From JAJRQY01 sp965224435 (GTDB lineage Bacteria > Actinomycetota > Acidimicrobiia > Acidimicrobiales > SZUA-35), in the NCBI GenBank assembly GCA_965224435.1, contig OZ245048.1:2852001-2916000 (forward strand): a stretch of DNA of 64,000 bases, given 5' to 3'. The translations under genes were made by a program, and so were the position numbers. Shown here piece by piece: positions 42,483 to 50,692 of this stretch. Numbering within the stretch: the stretch's first letter is position 1; each line of letters starts with the position of its first letter. The notes under the pieces were generated by a model. It searched no databases. It was not told the DNA's origin and saw only the letters and a list, made by a program, of their open reading frames with translations.

Positions 42483-43232
42483 TCAATCTGCCGGAGACCA
42501 CCCCGCTGGGGTGGTCTTTGTCGTTACCCGACCTGGGCCCGGAAAGTGTCCTCGCACGAACCAGGTCGAGCCGCTGCCAGCCAGCACCGGTTCTTGGCCT
42601 GTCGCTTCGGCCAATCCCTCCCGCCACTGTTTCAGCTCGGGGGCGACCATGATGGCGGCAGCTTCAAGGTCATTGCTCCCGTCTGGGTTAGAAGGGCCTC
42701 CAAGTTCGTCCCAAGCCTGGTAGACCAAGGGAGTCGAGCAGGCTATTGGTGGAGTAACCAGGGTGAAGTCAAGCGGGAGAAACTCCAGCGGGGTGACAAA
42801 TTCACCAATGCCAGCGACGTTGGCTCTACCGCCAGCAAGACAGAAGGCAACATCAGCACCAAGACTGGCGGCCTGATCAAGGTCATTCTGTTTCTGAGGA
42901 TCGAACCCAGCCCAACGCAGGATTGCGCCCGCATCCGAGGACCCTCCGCCGAGCCCGGCCTGGGAAGGAATACGTTTCGTCAACCTGACCGCTCCGGTCC
43001 TTCCTGCCAGTGCCATCGCTCGGTTAACCAGGTTCGTTGGGCCCGTTGGGATGTCGGCCTCTCCCCCATCTACATTCAGGCCAGACCCACCCACGTCAAT
43101 CTCCAGTGAGTCGTAGAGGTCGAGGGTCACCATTTCTGCCTCGATGAGATGAAGACCGTCTGGGCGGACGCCAACGACTCGAAGTCGGAGGGTGAGTTTG
43201 GCTGGTGCTACCAGTTTGATGATTGAGGCCAC
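42483..43232 (-). CDS. ispE: 4-diphosphocytidyl-2-C-methyl-D-erythritol kinase
   Basis: IspE phosphorylates CDP-ME in the MEP isoprenoid pathway. The GHMP-kinase features are the N-terminal APAKLTLRLRVVGVRPDGLH and the ATP-binding loop IPSQAGLGGGSSDAGAILRW. A C-terminal VLAGSGSTWFV completes them. The length of about 249 residues is on the short side. The start is uncertain: GTG 43232 lies just after the rsmA stop; GTG 43268 would overlap rsmA. The last codons contain a strong hairpin. Confidence 0.92.
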   Translation of the reverse strand: MASIIKLVAPAKLTLRLRVVGVRPDGLHLIEAEMVTLDLYDSLEIDVGGSGLNVDGGEADIPTGPTNLVNRAMALAGRTGAVRLTKRIPSQAGLGGGSSDAGAILRWAGFDPQKQNDLDQAASLGADVAFCLAGGRANVAGIGEFVTPLEFLPLDFTLVTPPIACSTPLVYQAWDELGGPSNPDGSNDLEAAAIMVAPELKQWREGLAEATGQEPVLAGSGSTWFVRGHFPGPGRVTTKTTPAGWSPAD

Positions 43233-43243
43233 GATTAAGCAGG

Positions 43244-44089
43244 CTAGACGTTCGCCAGTTTGCCCCACTCGGCTAGCCCCAGTGCTTCTGCCCGCTTTGT
43301 CGGGTCGATACCAGCTCCATCTATCTGATCGCTGGTCAGGAAGGCCGACAGGCTGCGCCGGATCATCTTGCGTCGCTGCCCAAACCCGGCGCGAACCAAG
43401 GCCATCAAACGATCGAAGTTGGCCTCCACCATTGGCTGGCGTCGCCGTTCAATACGGACCAGCACGGACTCAACCTTGGGCTTGGGAAAGAAAACCTGTG
43501 AAGAAACAGATCCAACAACTGTGGCCGATCCCCAGTATGAGGTGATAACCGATGGGATGCCGCAACCCTTTTCGCCAGGTTCGGCCGCCAGCCGTTCTCC
43601 AACTTCGGCCTGGACCATGACTAGGTATCGCTCCAGCTGGGGCACGCTGGGCAGCATTTCCAGGATCAAGGGTGTGCCAACGTTGTAGGGCAGGTTGGCC
43701 ACAACGCTCCATCTGTCTGACTGTTCTGCTTCGGGCTGGTCCGATTCGGCATGGTCTGCTTCCAGCTCAGCTTGCCAGTCGACGGTCATGGCGTCGGCAT
43801 GAAGAATGCGAACATCTCTCCCAGCCACGACTTCCTCCAGTGCTGGAATCAAGTAGCGGTCGATTTCAATGGCCAGAACCGACGCACCAGCATCAGTCAA
43901 GCCGAGCGTGAGCGAGCCAAGTCCTGGCCCGATCTCGACCACCCGATCGCCAGGTTTCACCCCAGACAGGCGAACGATCTTGTCGATCGTTCCGGGATCA
44001 CAAAGAAAGTTCTGTCCGAGGGCACGACTCGGAGAAAGGCCGTGCCTGTCCATCAGCTCACGCACGGCCGTTCGCGTTAACAAGCTCAT
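43244..44089 (-). CDS. rsmA: 16S rRNA dimethyladenosine transferase
   Basis: RsmA (KsgA) dimethylates two adjacent adenosines near the 3' end of 16S rRNA. The 281-residue protein shows LGQNFLCDPGTIDKIVRLSG, the SAM motif VVEIGPGLGSLTLGL, and the catalytic ANLPYNVGTPLILEML (NLPY). VFFPKPKVESVLVRIERR follows. A 16-residue acidic insertion (EADHAESDQPEAEQSD) lies before the NLPY motif. It sits between the Rpf-like gene and ispE, the usual actinobacterial order. Confidence 0.96.
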   Translation of the reverse strand: MSLLTRTAVRELMDRHGLSPSRALGQNFLCDPGTIDKIVRLSGVKPGDRVVEIGPGLGSLTLGLTDAGASVLAIEIDRYLIPALEEVVAGRDVRILHADAMTVDWQAELEADHAESDQPEAEQSDRWSVVANLPYNVGTPLILEMLPSVPQLERYLVMVQAEVGERLAAEPGEKGCGIPSVITSYWGSATVVGSVSSQVFFPKPKVESVLVRIERRRQPMVEANFDRLMALVRAGFGQRRKMIRRSLSAFLTSDQIDGAGIDPTKRAEALGLAEWGKLANV

Positions 44090-44134
44090 GCCAGCATTGA
44101 TGGCAAGTTCAAGGTCAGGGCCACCCAGCGAAAC

Positions 44135-45049
44135 CTAGCCTGCTGGCAGGTAGCGGCCGCAGTGCGGCCATGGGCTCGAACCTCGACGATTCCACAGTTC
44201 CAAGGCCATCGCATCTTGATCGGCGGGGCTGGCCTGGCTTGGCAGCACCCCAATAAGGTCCGTGCGCCCCATAGAAGCGGCCAGACCATCCCAGGTGGCA
44301 ACACCGAATTGATATGCACCGTGATACTTGCCCGACGGATTCACAATGGTGTAGCTGCCGCTAGCTTCGCACATTCGGAGTTGGGCCCACTGGTCTGGTG
44401 TCGGAGCGCCGGAGACTTCCGTCGGCGGCGGCGTCGTTGGCGTTGGAGCGCTCGTCGTTGTCGGCTCGGTTACTGGCGGTTCGGTGACCGGAGCGGGTTC
44501 CGTCGGTGGGACTGCGGTGGTGGCTGGCGAAGTTGGGGCCGGAGCCGCTGCTGGCGATGTCGTGGCTGGAGCGCTGGTTGCCGGTCGTGCCGTCGTCGTC
44601 GGCTCGGAGTCATCTGACTCGAAAGTCGTTGGAGCAGCGATCAGTGTTGTTGACGGAGACAGAGGCATTGCTTCACGTCGGTCCAGGTCGCTACCCGCAG
44701 AGCCTTCAGGAGCAACACTTTGCCCATAGGGCACCGCCACGCTCGCACCCGCTTGAAACAGGTCAGAGGATTGGGCCTCGTCGAACAGTGAACTACTGGT
44801 TGATTCATCAACCGAGGTTGATGCGGTCGAAGTCTCCGGCACGGCGACGGAAGCGGCCAGAATTTCGCCACTTCCCTCGGCTCCGCCAGTCATGAGAATG
44901 GGGATCGCCAAGAACGTCGACAGGATCGCTAAAACGATTCCTGTCGGACGAATGGATCGCGACCGCTCCAGAGGGAATGACTGTGTGGTCGACACAGCTG
45001 AATTACGCACACCGAGACCGTAACGGGGCCCGTAACACAACCGCAACAT
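44135..45049 (-). CDS. secreted transglycosylase-like (resuscitation-promoting-factor type) protein
   Basis: The 304-residue protein has an N-terminal membrane/signal segment (PTGIVLAILSTFLAIPILMTG) and a long Thr/Pro/Ser/Ala-rich linker. A C-terminal domain of about 75 residues (DQWAQLRMCEASGSYTIVNP, GKYHGAYQFGVATWDGLA, ALELWNRRGSSPWPHCG) closes it. The last part matches the transglycosylase-like domain of resuscitation-promoting factors, with the catalytic Glu in RMCEASGSY. It would cut peptidoglycan. Its place before rsmA and ispE is that of rpfB in mycobacteria, but it lacks the G5 and DUF348 domains. GTG 45010 is an alternative start. Confidence 0.88.
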   Translation of the reverse strand: MLRLCYGPRYGLGVRNSAVSTTQSFPLERSRSIRPTGIVLAILSTFLAIPILMTGGAEGSGEILAASVAVPETSTASTSVDESTSSSLFDEAQSSDLFQAGASVAVPYGQSVAPEGSAGSDLDRREAMPLSPSTTLIAAPTTFESDDSEPTTTARPATSAPATTSPAAAPAPTSPATTAVPPTEPAPVTEPPVTEPTTTSAPTPTTPPPTEVSGAPTPDQWAQLRMCEASGSYTIVNPSGKYHGAYQFGVATWDGLAASMGRTDLIGVLPSQASPADQDAMALELWNRRGSSPWPHCGRYLPAG

Positions 45050-45067
45050 CAGGCTGTGGCCGCTCGG

Positions 45068-45925
45068 TCACAGTCCGTAAAGCTGTTGTCCGTTTACCCA
45101 ACTGGCAGTAGCCATCTCAGTTGCCACAATTTGTTGCAAATTTGCCACTTCTTTTCCAACAAAGGACACCAGAGCTGGTCGATTGGGCTGACCGCGGTGG
45201 GGAACAGGAGTCAAGAAGGGCGAATCTGTCTCGATCAGGGTGCGGGCGGTTGGGGTCAGACGGGCTGCTTCTCTCAGCTCTTTGGCGCTGGGAAACGTCA
45301 CGATGCCACTGAAGGAGAGAAACGCTCCACGCTCCAAACAAGCTTCTGCCTCGGCCGGGCCACCGGTGAAACAGTGGAAAACCGTTCGCTCTGGCATGCC
45401 GACCTCGTCCAGTATCTCGAACGTCTCGGTCCAAGCTTCACGCGTGTGAATGACTAGGGCCATGTCCAGCCGTAGCGCCATGTCGATTTGCAGACGGAAG
45501 ACTTCGGCCTGTTCACGGCGTGGTGAGTTGTCATAGTGGAAGTCGAGTCCACATTCGCCAACAGCGACGACCTGGTCATCAGACAAGAGTTCTTCAAGAC
45601 CGGCGACTCCGTCCTTGGCCTCGTGCGGATGTACCCCAGCAGTGGCCCAAACATTGTCAAAGCCACTGGCGATCTCGATCGCCCTCTTGCTATCAGCCAC
45701 ATCGCAGCCAACCGTGAGCATCCTGCTCACTCCCCCGTCAACCGCCTCGGCAACGACCTCAGCCGGGTCACGTTTCACCGTGGTCAGGTGGCAGTGATTG
45801 TCGAACCAGCCGCCTATCTGGGATTCCTCTGCCTCATCTTGCGTCTGGTTCGCGGCCTGCATCTCTTGAGGCTGCCCGGTCTCAGGCAGGACGGTTTCAG
45901 GCAGGACGGTCTCAGGCATCGGCAT
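45068..45925 (-). CDS. tatD: TatD-family metal-dependent hydrolase
   Basis: The product has about 285 residues. TatD features are the metal motif WFDNHCHLT (HxH), GVHPHEAKD, the Glu in VAVGECGLDFHY, LVIHTREAWTETFEILDE, HCFTGGPAEAEACLE, and LIETDSPFLTPVPHRGQPN. TatD proteins are DNases or related hydrolases in DNA repair and turnover. The start lies inside the 3' end of metG. The first 15 residues (MPETVLPETVLPETGQ) are the translation of a 15-bp repeat, so the true start may be anywhere in this stretch. Confidence 0.93.
   Translation of the reverse strand: MPMPETVLPETVLPETGQPQEMQAANQTQDEAEESQIGGWFDNHCHLTTVKRDPAEVVAEAVDGGVSRMLTVGCDVADSKRAIEIASGFDNVWATAGVHPHEAKDGVAGLEELLSDDQVVAVGECGLDFHYDNSPRREQAEVFRLQIDMALRLDMALVIHTREAWTETFEILDEVGMPERTVFHCFTGGPAEAEACLERGAFLSFSGIVTFPSAKELREAARLTPTARTLIETDSPFLTPVPHRGQPNRPALVSFVGKEVANLQQIVATEMATASWVNGQQLYGL
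45877..45921. repeat. three 15-bp tandem repeats spanning the metG stop codon and tatD start
   Basis: cggtctcaggcagga (45877-45891), cggtttcaggcagga (45892-45906) and cggtctcaggcatcg (45907-45921) are consecutive copies. On the minus strand each contains TGA; the third is the real metG stop. Because the unit is 15 bp, tatD reads the copies in frame as LPETV. Confidence 0.92.
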
Positions 45926-47540
45926 CCAGCTCGACCTTGGCGAAGAGCGGAGTCGGCTTGGCGATCGGAGTGCCGACGACCAGTGGTGCTCGTTGCCAGC
46001 CCTCGATGGGACCAAGGATGTCGGAGATCTTGGCCGAGGTGAAGGGCAGGAACGGATCGAACATCACCCGCACGCCATTGATCGCGCTCAAAGCAACGTG
46101 GAGCATGGTTCTACCACGCTCCTGATCGACCTTGATTACCTTCCACGGCTCGGTGGCATTGAGATAGGCGTTTACTGCCTGGGCGCTCGACATCGCACTG
46201 CGCAGAGCCGCCCGCAACTCGACCGCACTGATTTGGGCCGCGGCATCGATTATGGCGGCATCGACCAGATCCAGAAGGGCTTGGTCTTCATCGCTGTAGG
46301 AGCCAGGCTCAAGAATCTGTGCGTCACAACTCTTGTTGGTCATGGACAGGACCCGGTTAACCAGGTTCCCCCAGGTGGCGACTAACTCTTCGTTTACTCG
46401 GCGCGCAATCTCCGGAACCGAAATTTCGGTGTCGGCTTGCTCGGGGAAGGCAGCAGCCAGGGCGTAACGAATGGCGTCGGGCTCGAACTGATCAAGAGCG
46501 TCTTGGATGGTGAGGCCAATTCCCCGACTGGATGAGGCCTTGCCACCCTTGAAGGTGACGTATTGATTTGCTGGCACATTCGTGGGCAGGTTGAGGCCGC
46601 CATAAGCCATCAATTGTGCGGGCCAGAAGATGGCGTGGAAGGGAATATTGTCCTTGCCAACGAAGTAGTAGGACTCGGCTTCTGGGTTCTCCCACCAGTG
46701 CTTCCAACGTTCGGGATCATCGGTCCCAGCTGCCCACTCTTTGGAGGCAGACAAATAGCCGATGACTGCGTCGTACCAGACATAGATCCGCTTGCCCTCA
46801 CCCAGGTCATCAACCGGAAGATCAATGCCCCACTCGATGTCACGGGTGATAGCGCGATCGTGCAGGCCCTCTTCGATCCAACCAAGAGCAAAGTTCAGTA
46901 CGTGGTTGCGCCAGCCCTTCCGGGACTTCAGCCAGGTCCCCAACTCCGTTTGGAAATCCGACAGCTTGAAGTAGAAGTGCTCGGTTTCCCGAGGTTCGGG
47001 GGTTGCACCAGAGAGCTTGGAGCGGGGATTGATCAGGTCGATTGGATCGAGGGTGCGGCCACAATTGTCGCATTGATCGCCCCGAGCATCGGCGTAGTCA
47101 CAGTTGGGACAGGTTCCTTCGACATATCGATCGGGAAGGAACCGCTGGGCTTCCGGATCATAGAATTGTTCGGAGATCCGCCTGTCGATGTGGCCGTTCT
47201 CCAGTTGCTTCATGAACATGTCTTGGGTGACGGCCGCATGGTTGGCGGTGCCGGTGCTGGTGTAGAGGTCCCACGAGATGCCAAGTTCCTCCCACTGGCG
47301 AACGAACTCATTGTGGTAGCGATCAACGATGTCCTGGGGCGTCACTCCTTCTTCATCGGCTCGAACGGTGATTGGGGTGCCGTGCACGTCAGAGCCGCTC
47401 ACCATGAGCACCTCGTTGCCAATCCTTCGCTGGAAGCGGGCAAAGACATCGGCAGGCAGGTAGGCGCCACCGAGGTGGCCAACGTGGCGTGAGCCAGAGG
47501 CATAGGGCCAAGCAACGGCTACCAGAATCGGTTTACTCAT
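45912..47540 (-). CDS. metG: methionyl-tRNA synthetase
   Basis: The 542-residue protein charges initiator and elongator tRNA-Met. The class I HIGH-like motif is PYASGSRHVGHLGGAYLPAD near residue 12. A zinc knuckle is CPNCDYADARGDQCDNCG, with four cysteines. The KMSKS loop reads FKGGKASSSRGIG, a KxSSS variant. The anticodon-binding helical domain is C-terminal. The ATG is preceded at 8 nt by TACGCT (leaderless). Its end overlaps the start of tatD. Confidence 0.96.
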   Translation of the reverse strand: MSKPILVAVAWPYASGSRHVGHLGGAYLPADVFARFQRRIGNEVLMVSGSDVHGTPITVRADEEGVTPQDIVDRYHNEFVRQWEELGISWDLYTSTGTANHAAVTQDMFMKQLENGHIDRRISEQFYDPEAQRFLPDRYVEGTCPNCDYADARGDQCDNCGRTLDPIDLINPRSKLSGATPEPRETEHFYFKLSDFQTELGTWLKSRKGWRNHVLNFALGWIEEGLHDRAITRDIEWGIDLPVDDLGEGKRIYVWYDAVIGYLSASKEWAAGTDDPERWKHWWENPEAESYYFVGKDNIPFHAIFWPAQLMAYGGLNLPTNVPANQYVTFKGGKASSSRGIGLTIQDALDQFEPDAIRYALAAAFPEQADTEISVPEIARRVNEELVATWGNLVNRVLSMTNKSCDAQILEPGSYSDEDQALLDLVDAAIIDAAAQISAVELRAALRSAMSSAQAVNAYLNATEPWKVIKVDQERGRTMLHVALSAINGVRVMFDPFLPFTSAKISDILGPIEGWQRAPLVVGTPIAKPTPLFAKVELDADA

Positions 47541-47548
47541 AGGGGTGA

Positions 47549-47554
47549 AGCGTA
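47549..47554 (-). promoter_or_regulatory. -10-like TACGCT, 8 nt before the metG ATG
   Basis: Minus-strand TACGCT ends 8 nt before the metG ATG at 47540, with no Shine-Dalgarno. It lies in the last codons of the rmuC gene or just after it. Confidence 0.4.
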
Positions 47555-47555
47555 G

Positions 47556-48827
47556 CTACACCGCTTGCCAGAGAGCTGGGGTTTTCTGGTCTTGGCTGCT
47601 TCGCGTCAAATACTCGTCGGGTAGGGGCGCTGGATTGCCTTCTTCCGCGGGCTCGGCAAGCTCGGCCAGGCGTCCATCACGGACCGATTCCAGCTTGTGT
47701 AGCTGCTTCTCAAACTGGCGGGTCCGGGGGCCAGTCAGATCGTCGAACCCCTTCTGGGCTGAAGTGAGCCCACGACCGATCTTCTCAACTGAGTCGCCAA
47801 ATTTCTGCCATTGCTCACGCAAACCCCCGATAGAGGACAAGATCTCGTCGCTCCGCTTCTCGACCAGGAAGTTGTCGGCCGCCTGTCGGATCACGGCCAG
47901 TACCGCAAACAGGCTGGTGGGCGAGCAGAGAACGACCTTCTGGGCCAGAGCCAGATCGACGAGTTTGGGGTCATGCTCATGCAGGAACCCGTACACACTC
48001 TCGTTCGGGATGAACAGCAAGAGATAGTCAACCGTGGTCTCCGGGTCGATGTAGGCACGATCCCCCAACTCCTTCACTCGCTGGCGAACATCACGTCGAA
48101 ACAGCTTCAGGTGCTGAGCCTTCGCCTCTCTGGTTTCCACCTCAAGCCAGCGAAGGTAGTTGTCAATCGGGAACTTCACGTCCATGTGGACCACCCGGTC
48201 CTGGGGGAGATTGAACGTGTAGTCGGGGATTCCACCGCCAGCCACCTGGGCCTGCTTGGAGTAGTTGATGCCATCGACGAATCCAGCGAGCCGAAGCACG
48301 TCCTCGGCCATCCGCTCGCCCCATTGGCCACGAGCCTTGGGCGAAGCCAATGCTTGGCGAAGTGATTGGGTTGTCTCGGCCAGGGTGGTTGTTACGGCGA
48401 GAGCTTGCTCCATGCCAGCGACAAGCCTTCCGTCCTGCTCAGCCCGTTCTTGTTGCAGGCTGGTCACCAGGTCACCGACTCGCTTCAGCTCGTTTTGCAG
48501 CCCTTCGACCTGGTCAGCCACCATGCTGTGCTCACGATCGATGACCTGCTTACCGACGGTCATCTGATCCCCAAGCTTGGACGAGGCGACAGTCAAGACG
48601 GTGTCCAGTGCTTGCTGCATCATCTCGGCCCGCTCACGTTGAGCGGCACCAAAGGCAGCACTAATGGCCTCAGACCGTTCTTCCTCGAGAAGTGCCGGGT
48701 CCAATGCCTGCGCCCCTTTGGGAGCACCTCGCTGAGCAACAACAAGGAACATAAGCAGAAGAACAGCGATCGCGACCAGGAGAAGCAGTGCGGGAAGAAT
48801 CATGATGATGACCATAAAGACCGCCAC
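47556..48827 (-). CDS. rmuC: DNA recombination protein RmuC
   Basis: The 423-residue protein has one N-terminal membrane helix (ILPALLLLVAIAVLLLMFLV), a long coiled coil (about 45-150), and the RmuC domain: SPKARGQWGERMAEDVLRLA near 170, then PDYTFNLPQDRVVHMDVKFP with the conserved Asp/Lys, and LLFIPNESVYGFLHEHDP. RmuC proteins limit DNA rearrangements and may be nucleases of the PD-(D/E)XK fold. ATG 48815 is an alternative to GTG 48827. It is followed by metG after about 15 bp. Confidence 0.93.
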   Translation of the reverse strand: MAVFMVIIMILPALLLLVAIAVLLLMFLVVAQRGAPKGAQALDPALLEEERSEAISAAFGAAQRERAEMMQQALDTVLTVASSKLGDQMTVGKQVIDREHSMVADQVEGLQNELKRVGDLVTSLQQERAEQDGRLVAGMEQALAVTTTLAETTQSLRQALASPKARGQWGERMAEDVLRLAGFVDGINYSKQAQVAGGGIPDYTFNLPQDRVVHMDVKFPIDNYLRWLEVETREAKAQHLKLFRRDVRQRVKELGDRAYIDPETTVDYLLLFIPNESVYGFLHEHDPKLVDLALAQKVVLCSPTSLFAVLAVIRQAADNFLVEKRSDEILSSIGGLREQWQKFGDSVEKIGRGLTSAQKGFDDLTGPRTRQFEKQLHKLESVRDGRLAELAEPAEEGNPAPLPDEYLTRSSQDQKTPALWQAV

Positions 48828-48903
48828 TGACAGCGGCCTGGTCTCAGTCGCTTAGCAAGGTGCTTCTCCTAGCCAAAGGCAGTACGTCAGAGGCCAGTCA
48901 TTG

Positions 48904-49305
48904 TTAGTCACGCCCGCGGAATCGTTGCATCTCTCGACGGTCCTTCTTGGTTGGTCGTCCAGCCCCAGGATCGCGAACCCCTGGATCGAATCCGGCAGCA
49001 TCGTCGCCTCCAGGACCAGAGGAACGAGACGAGGTGACCACCGGCGGCGAATGATCGTCGTAGGCCTCAACCGCCAATGCCGCGCCTACTCGTTTCTCCA
49101 AAAGCGCAACCACCACATAGATCGTGGTTCGTTCCTTCAACCTGGCCTCGACCCGGTCACCAATCACCAGCTTGGTCGACGGCTTAGCGATCTCATCATT
49201 GACCCGAACCCTTCCCGATTTACAGCCTTCACTTGCCTGAGATCGGGTCTTGTACACCCGCACCGACCACAACCACTTGTCGACACGAACCGTTTGGGGC
49301 GCCAT
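48904..49305 (-). CDS. S4-domain RNA-binding protein (Hsp15-like)
   Basis: The 133-residue protein begins with an S4 domain (VRVDKWLWSVRVYKTRSQAS, then GRVRVNDEIAKPSTKLVIGD). A basic tail ends in GRPTKKDRREMQRFRGRD. Hsp15-type proteins bind stalled 50S subunits carrying peptidyl-tRNA. The gene is directly after rsmI with a 2-bp gap, so the two are co-transcribed. Confidence 0.9.
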   Translation of the reverse strand: MAPQTVRVDKWLWSVRVYKTRSQASEGCKSGRVRVNDEIAKPSTKLVIGDRVEARLKERTTIYVVVALLEKRVGAALAVEAYDDHSPPVVTSSRSSGPGGDDAAGFDPGVRDPGAGRPTKKDRREMQRFRGRD

Positions 49306-49307
49306 CG

Positions 49308-50258
49308 CTACTCTGCTATTCCCGTTGCACTTGTGCCCTCTGCACTCGCGTTCCCTGTCGCTATGTCGTCTGAGCTAGCCGAAACAGGACTGCCCGAAAC
49401 ACGATCAGTCAGCAGCCGGTAGACCCGATTCTTCCCAACGCCGGTACTGGCAACAACCGTCATCACCGCGTCCCGGCGAGACGACCCCGAATCCAGCTCG
49501 GCTTGCAAGAGCACGACCAGCTCATCATCAGTCGCTTCGGCGGCTGGTTCTCGACCAGCAACAACAATGACGAACTCGCCTCTCGGCTCGGTCTCGGAGA
49601 AGTGTTGGATGAGTTCGGCGATAGAGCCTCGAACCACCTGCTCATGCAGCTTTGTGAGCTCACGAGCCAGGGCTACCTGGTGCTGAGCTCCACAGTGTTG
49701 CTCAAGATCTCGAAGAGTCGCCTTGATCCTCTTTGGTGATTCATAGAAGACGACCGTCCGTGACGACTGGGCGATCTCATCCAGTTGGGTGGCCCGCTCC
49801 TTTCCCTTACGAGCAAGGAACCCTTCGAAGCTGAAACGCGAAGAACTCAGACCACTCAGAACCAGCGCGGAGATAACCGCTGTTGGGCCAGGAACCACTT
49901 CAAGCAAACATCCGTTGCTGATTGCCTGCTGGATCAACCGCTGACCGGGATCGGAGACCCCAGGCATGCCAGCATCGGTGATCAGGGCAAACCGTTCACC
50001 GGCCTGGATTCGCCGTACGACCTCGGCCGCCACTCGGGCTTCGGTGTGCTCATTGGCAACGATGTACGGCTTCTTCGGAAGACCTAGCTGTTGAAGGAGT
50101 CTTCCCGAACGGCGCGTGTCTTCACAAATGATGACATCGACGCTCGACAAGGCTGCCTTTCCACGTTCGGAAAAGTCAGCAAGGTTCCCGATCGGGGTTC
50201 CGACGACTAGCAATGCCCCGGGCGACCGTGGGACGCCAGCTTGCTCAGCCCCCGTCAC
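49308..50258 (-). CDS. rsmI: 16S rRNA 2'-O-ribose methyltransferase RsmI
   Basis: RsmI methylates C1402 of 16S rRNA. The product of about 316 residues shows LLVVGTPIGNLADFSERGKA, ICEDTRRSGRLLQQLG, ALITDAGMPGVSDPGQRLI, VPGPTAVISALVLSGL, FEGFLARKGKERATQL and VVFYESPKRIKATLRDL, all typical of the family. The GTG at 50258 has GGAG 4 nt upstream and overlaps the end of the DUF192 gene by 14 bp, so the two are coupled; the frame is open to 50330. The C-terminal 20 residues are Ser/Ala-rich. Confidence 0.93.
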   Translation of the reverse strand: MTGAEQAGVPRSPGALLVVGTPIGNLADFSERGKAALSSVDVIICEDTRRSGRLLQQLGLPKKPYIVANEHTEARVAAEVVRRIQAGERFALITDAGMPGVSDPGQRLIQQAISNGCLLEVVPGPTAVISALVLSGLSSSRFSFEGFLARKGKERATQLDEIAQSSRTVVFYESPKRIKATLRDLEQHCGAQHQVALARELTKLHEQVVRGSIAELIQHFSETEPRGEFVIVVAGREPAAEATDDELVVLLQAELDSGSSRRDAVMTVVASTGVGKNRVYRLLTDRVSGSPVSASSDDIATGNASAEGTSATGIAE

Positions 50259-50619
50259 GGATCTCCAACTCATCGCCAATCTTGAGTTCCCACTGGCCAA
50301 AGGCACCGGCTTCAGCTTCAAGCACGGCACGAGCCCGCCACATTGGTGCGGTAACTCGATGGCGACGAACCCGCAGAGTCTTGATCACCACGAAGTCCTC
50401 GTCCAATAAGGCAACATCGAGATCAAACCTCATGCCAATCGTGTGAATCGAACGAGCAGGTTGGATGAGGATCGCTCCCTCCAGCCCACGTCGACCAAGC
50501 AGGCCCTTGGCTTTTCCTTTGCGACCAACAGGGATTTCGAGCGAGGCAAGCACGCGGCCTTCACGGACAAGCCAGCAGGGTTCCGGCGCCTCATGTGATG
50601 CCACCTCTCCAAAACCCAT
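50245..50619 (-). CDS. DUF192-family protein
   Basis: The 124-residue protein has the DUF192 pattern: GRKGKAKGLLGRRGLEGAIL, then PARSIHTIGMRFDLDVALLD near residue 55 (the conserved HT.GM.F.LDV core), and VLEAEAGAFGQWELKIGDEL. The family's function is not known; many members are exported, but no signal peptide is seen here. It is translationally coupled to rsmI. Confidence 0.9.
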   Translation of the reverse strand: MGFGEVASHEAPEPCWLVREGRVLASLEIPVGRKGKAKGLLGRRGLEGAILIQPARSIHTIGMRFDLDVALLDEDFVVIKTLRVRRHRVTAPMWRARAVLEAEAGAFGQWELKIGDELEIRDGG

Positions 50620-50628
50620 GTCGCTCCC

Positions 50629-50692
50629 TGTTGTCTGAGTGCTGTGTTGTCTGAGTGCTGTGCTGTCTACGTGCGGCTCGGCCTAGGTGCTG
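50629..50692. repeat. 16-bp tandem repeat at the 3' end of ychF
   Basis: tgttgtctgagtgctg occurs at 50629-50644 and 50645-50660. Diverged copies follow at 50661-50676 (tgctgtctacgtgcgg) and 50677-50692 (ctcggcctaggtgctg). The last copy contains the ychF TAG. Copies are imperfect, so this is the weakest of the five stop-codon repeats. Confidence 0.8.

Noticed and set aside
42495..42517. strong hairpin as terminator of a minus-strand gene
   Set aside because: It lies in the last codons of ispE and its T-run is on the plus strand, so it can only serve the bS22 transcript, and it is listed there as a secondary candidate.
46563..47492. 309-codon frame on the plus strand
   Set aside because: Antisense to metG; no domain is visible.
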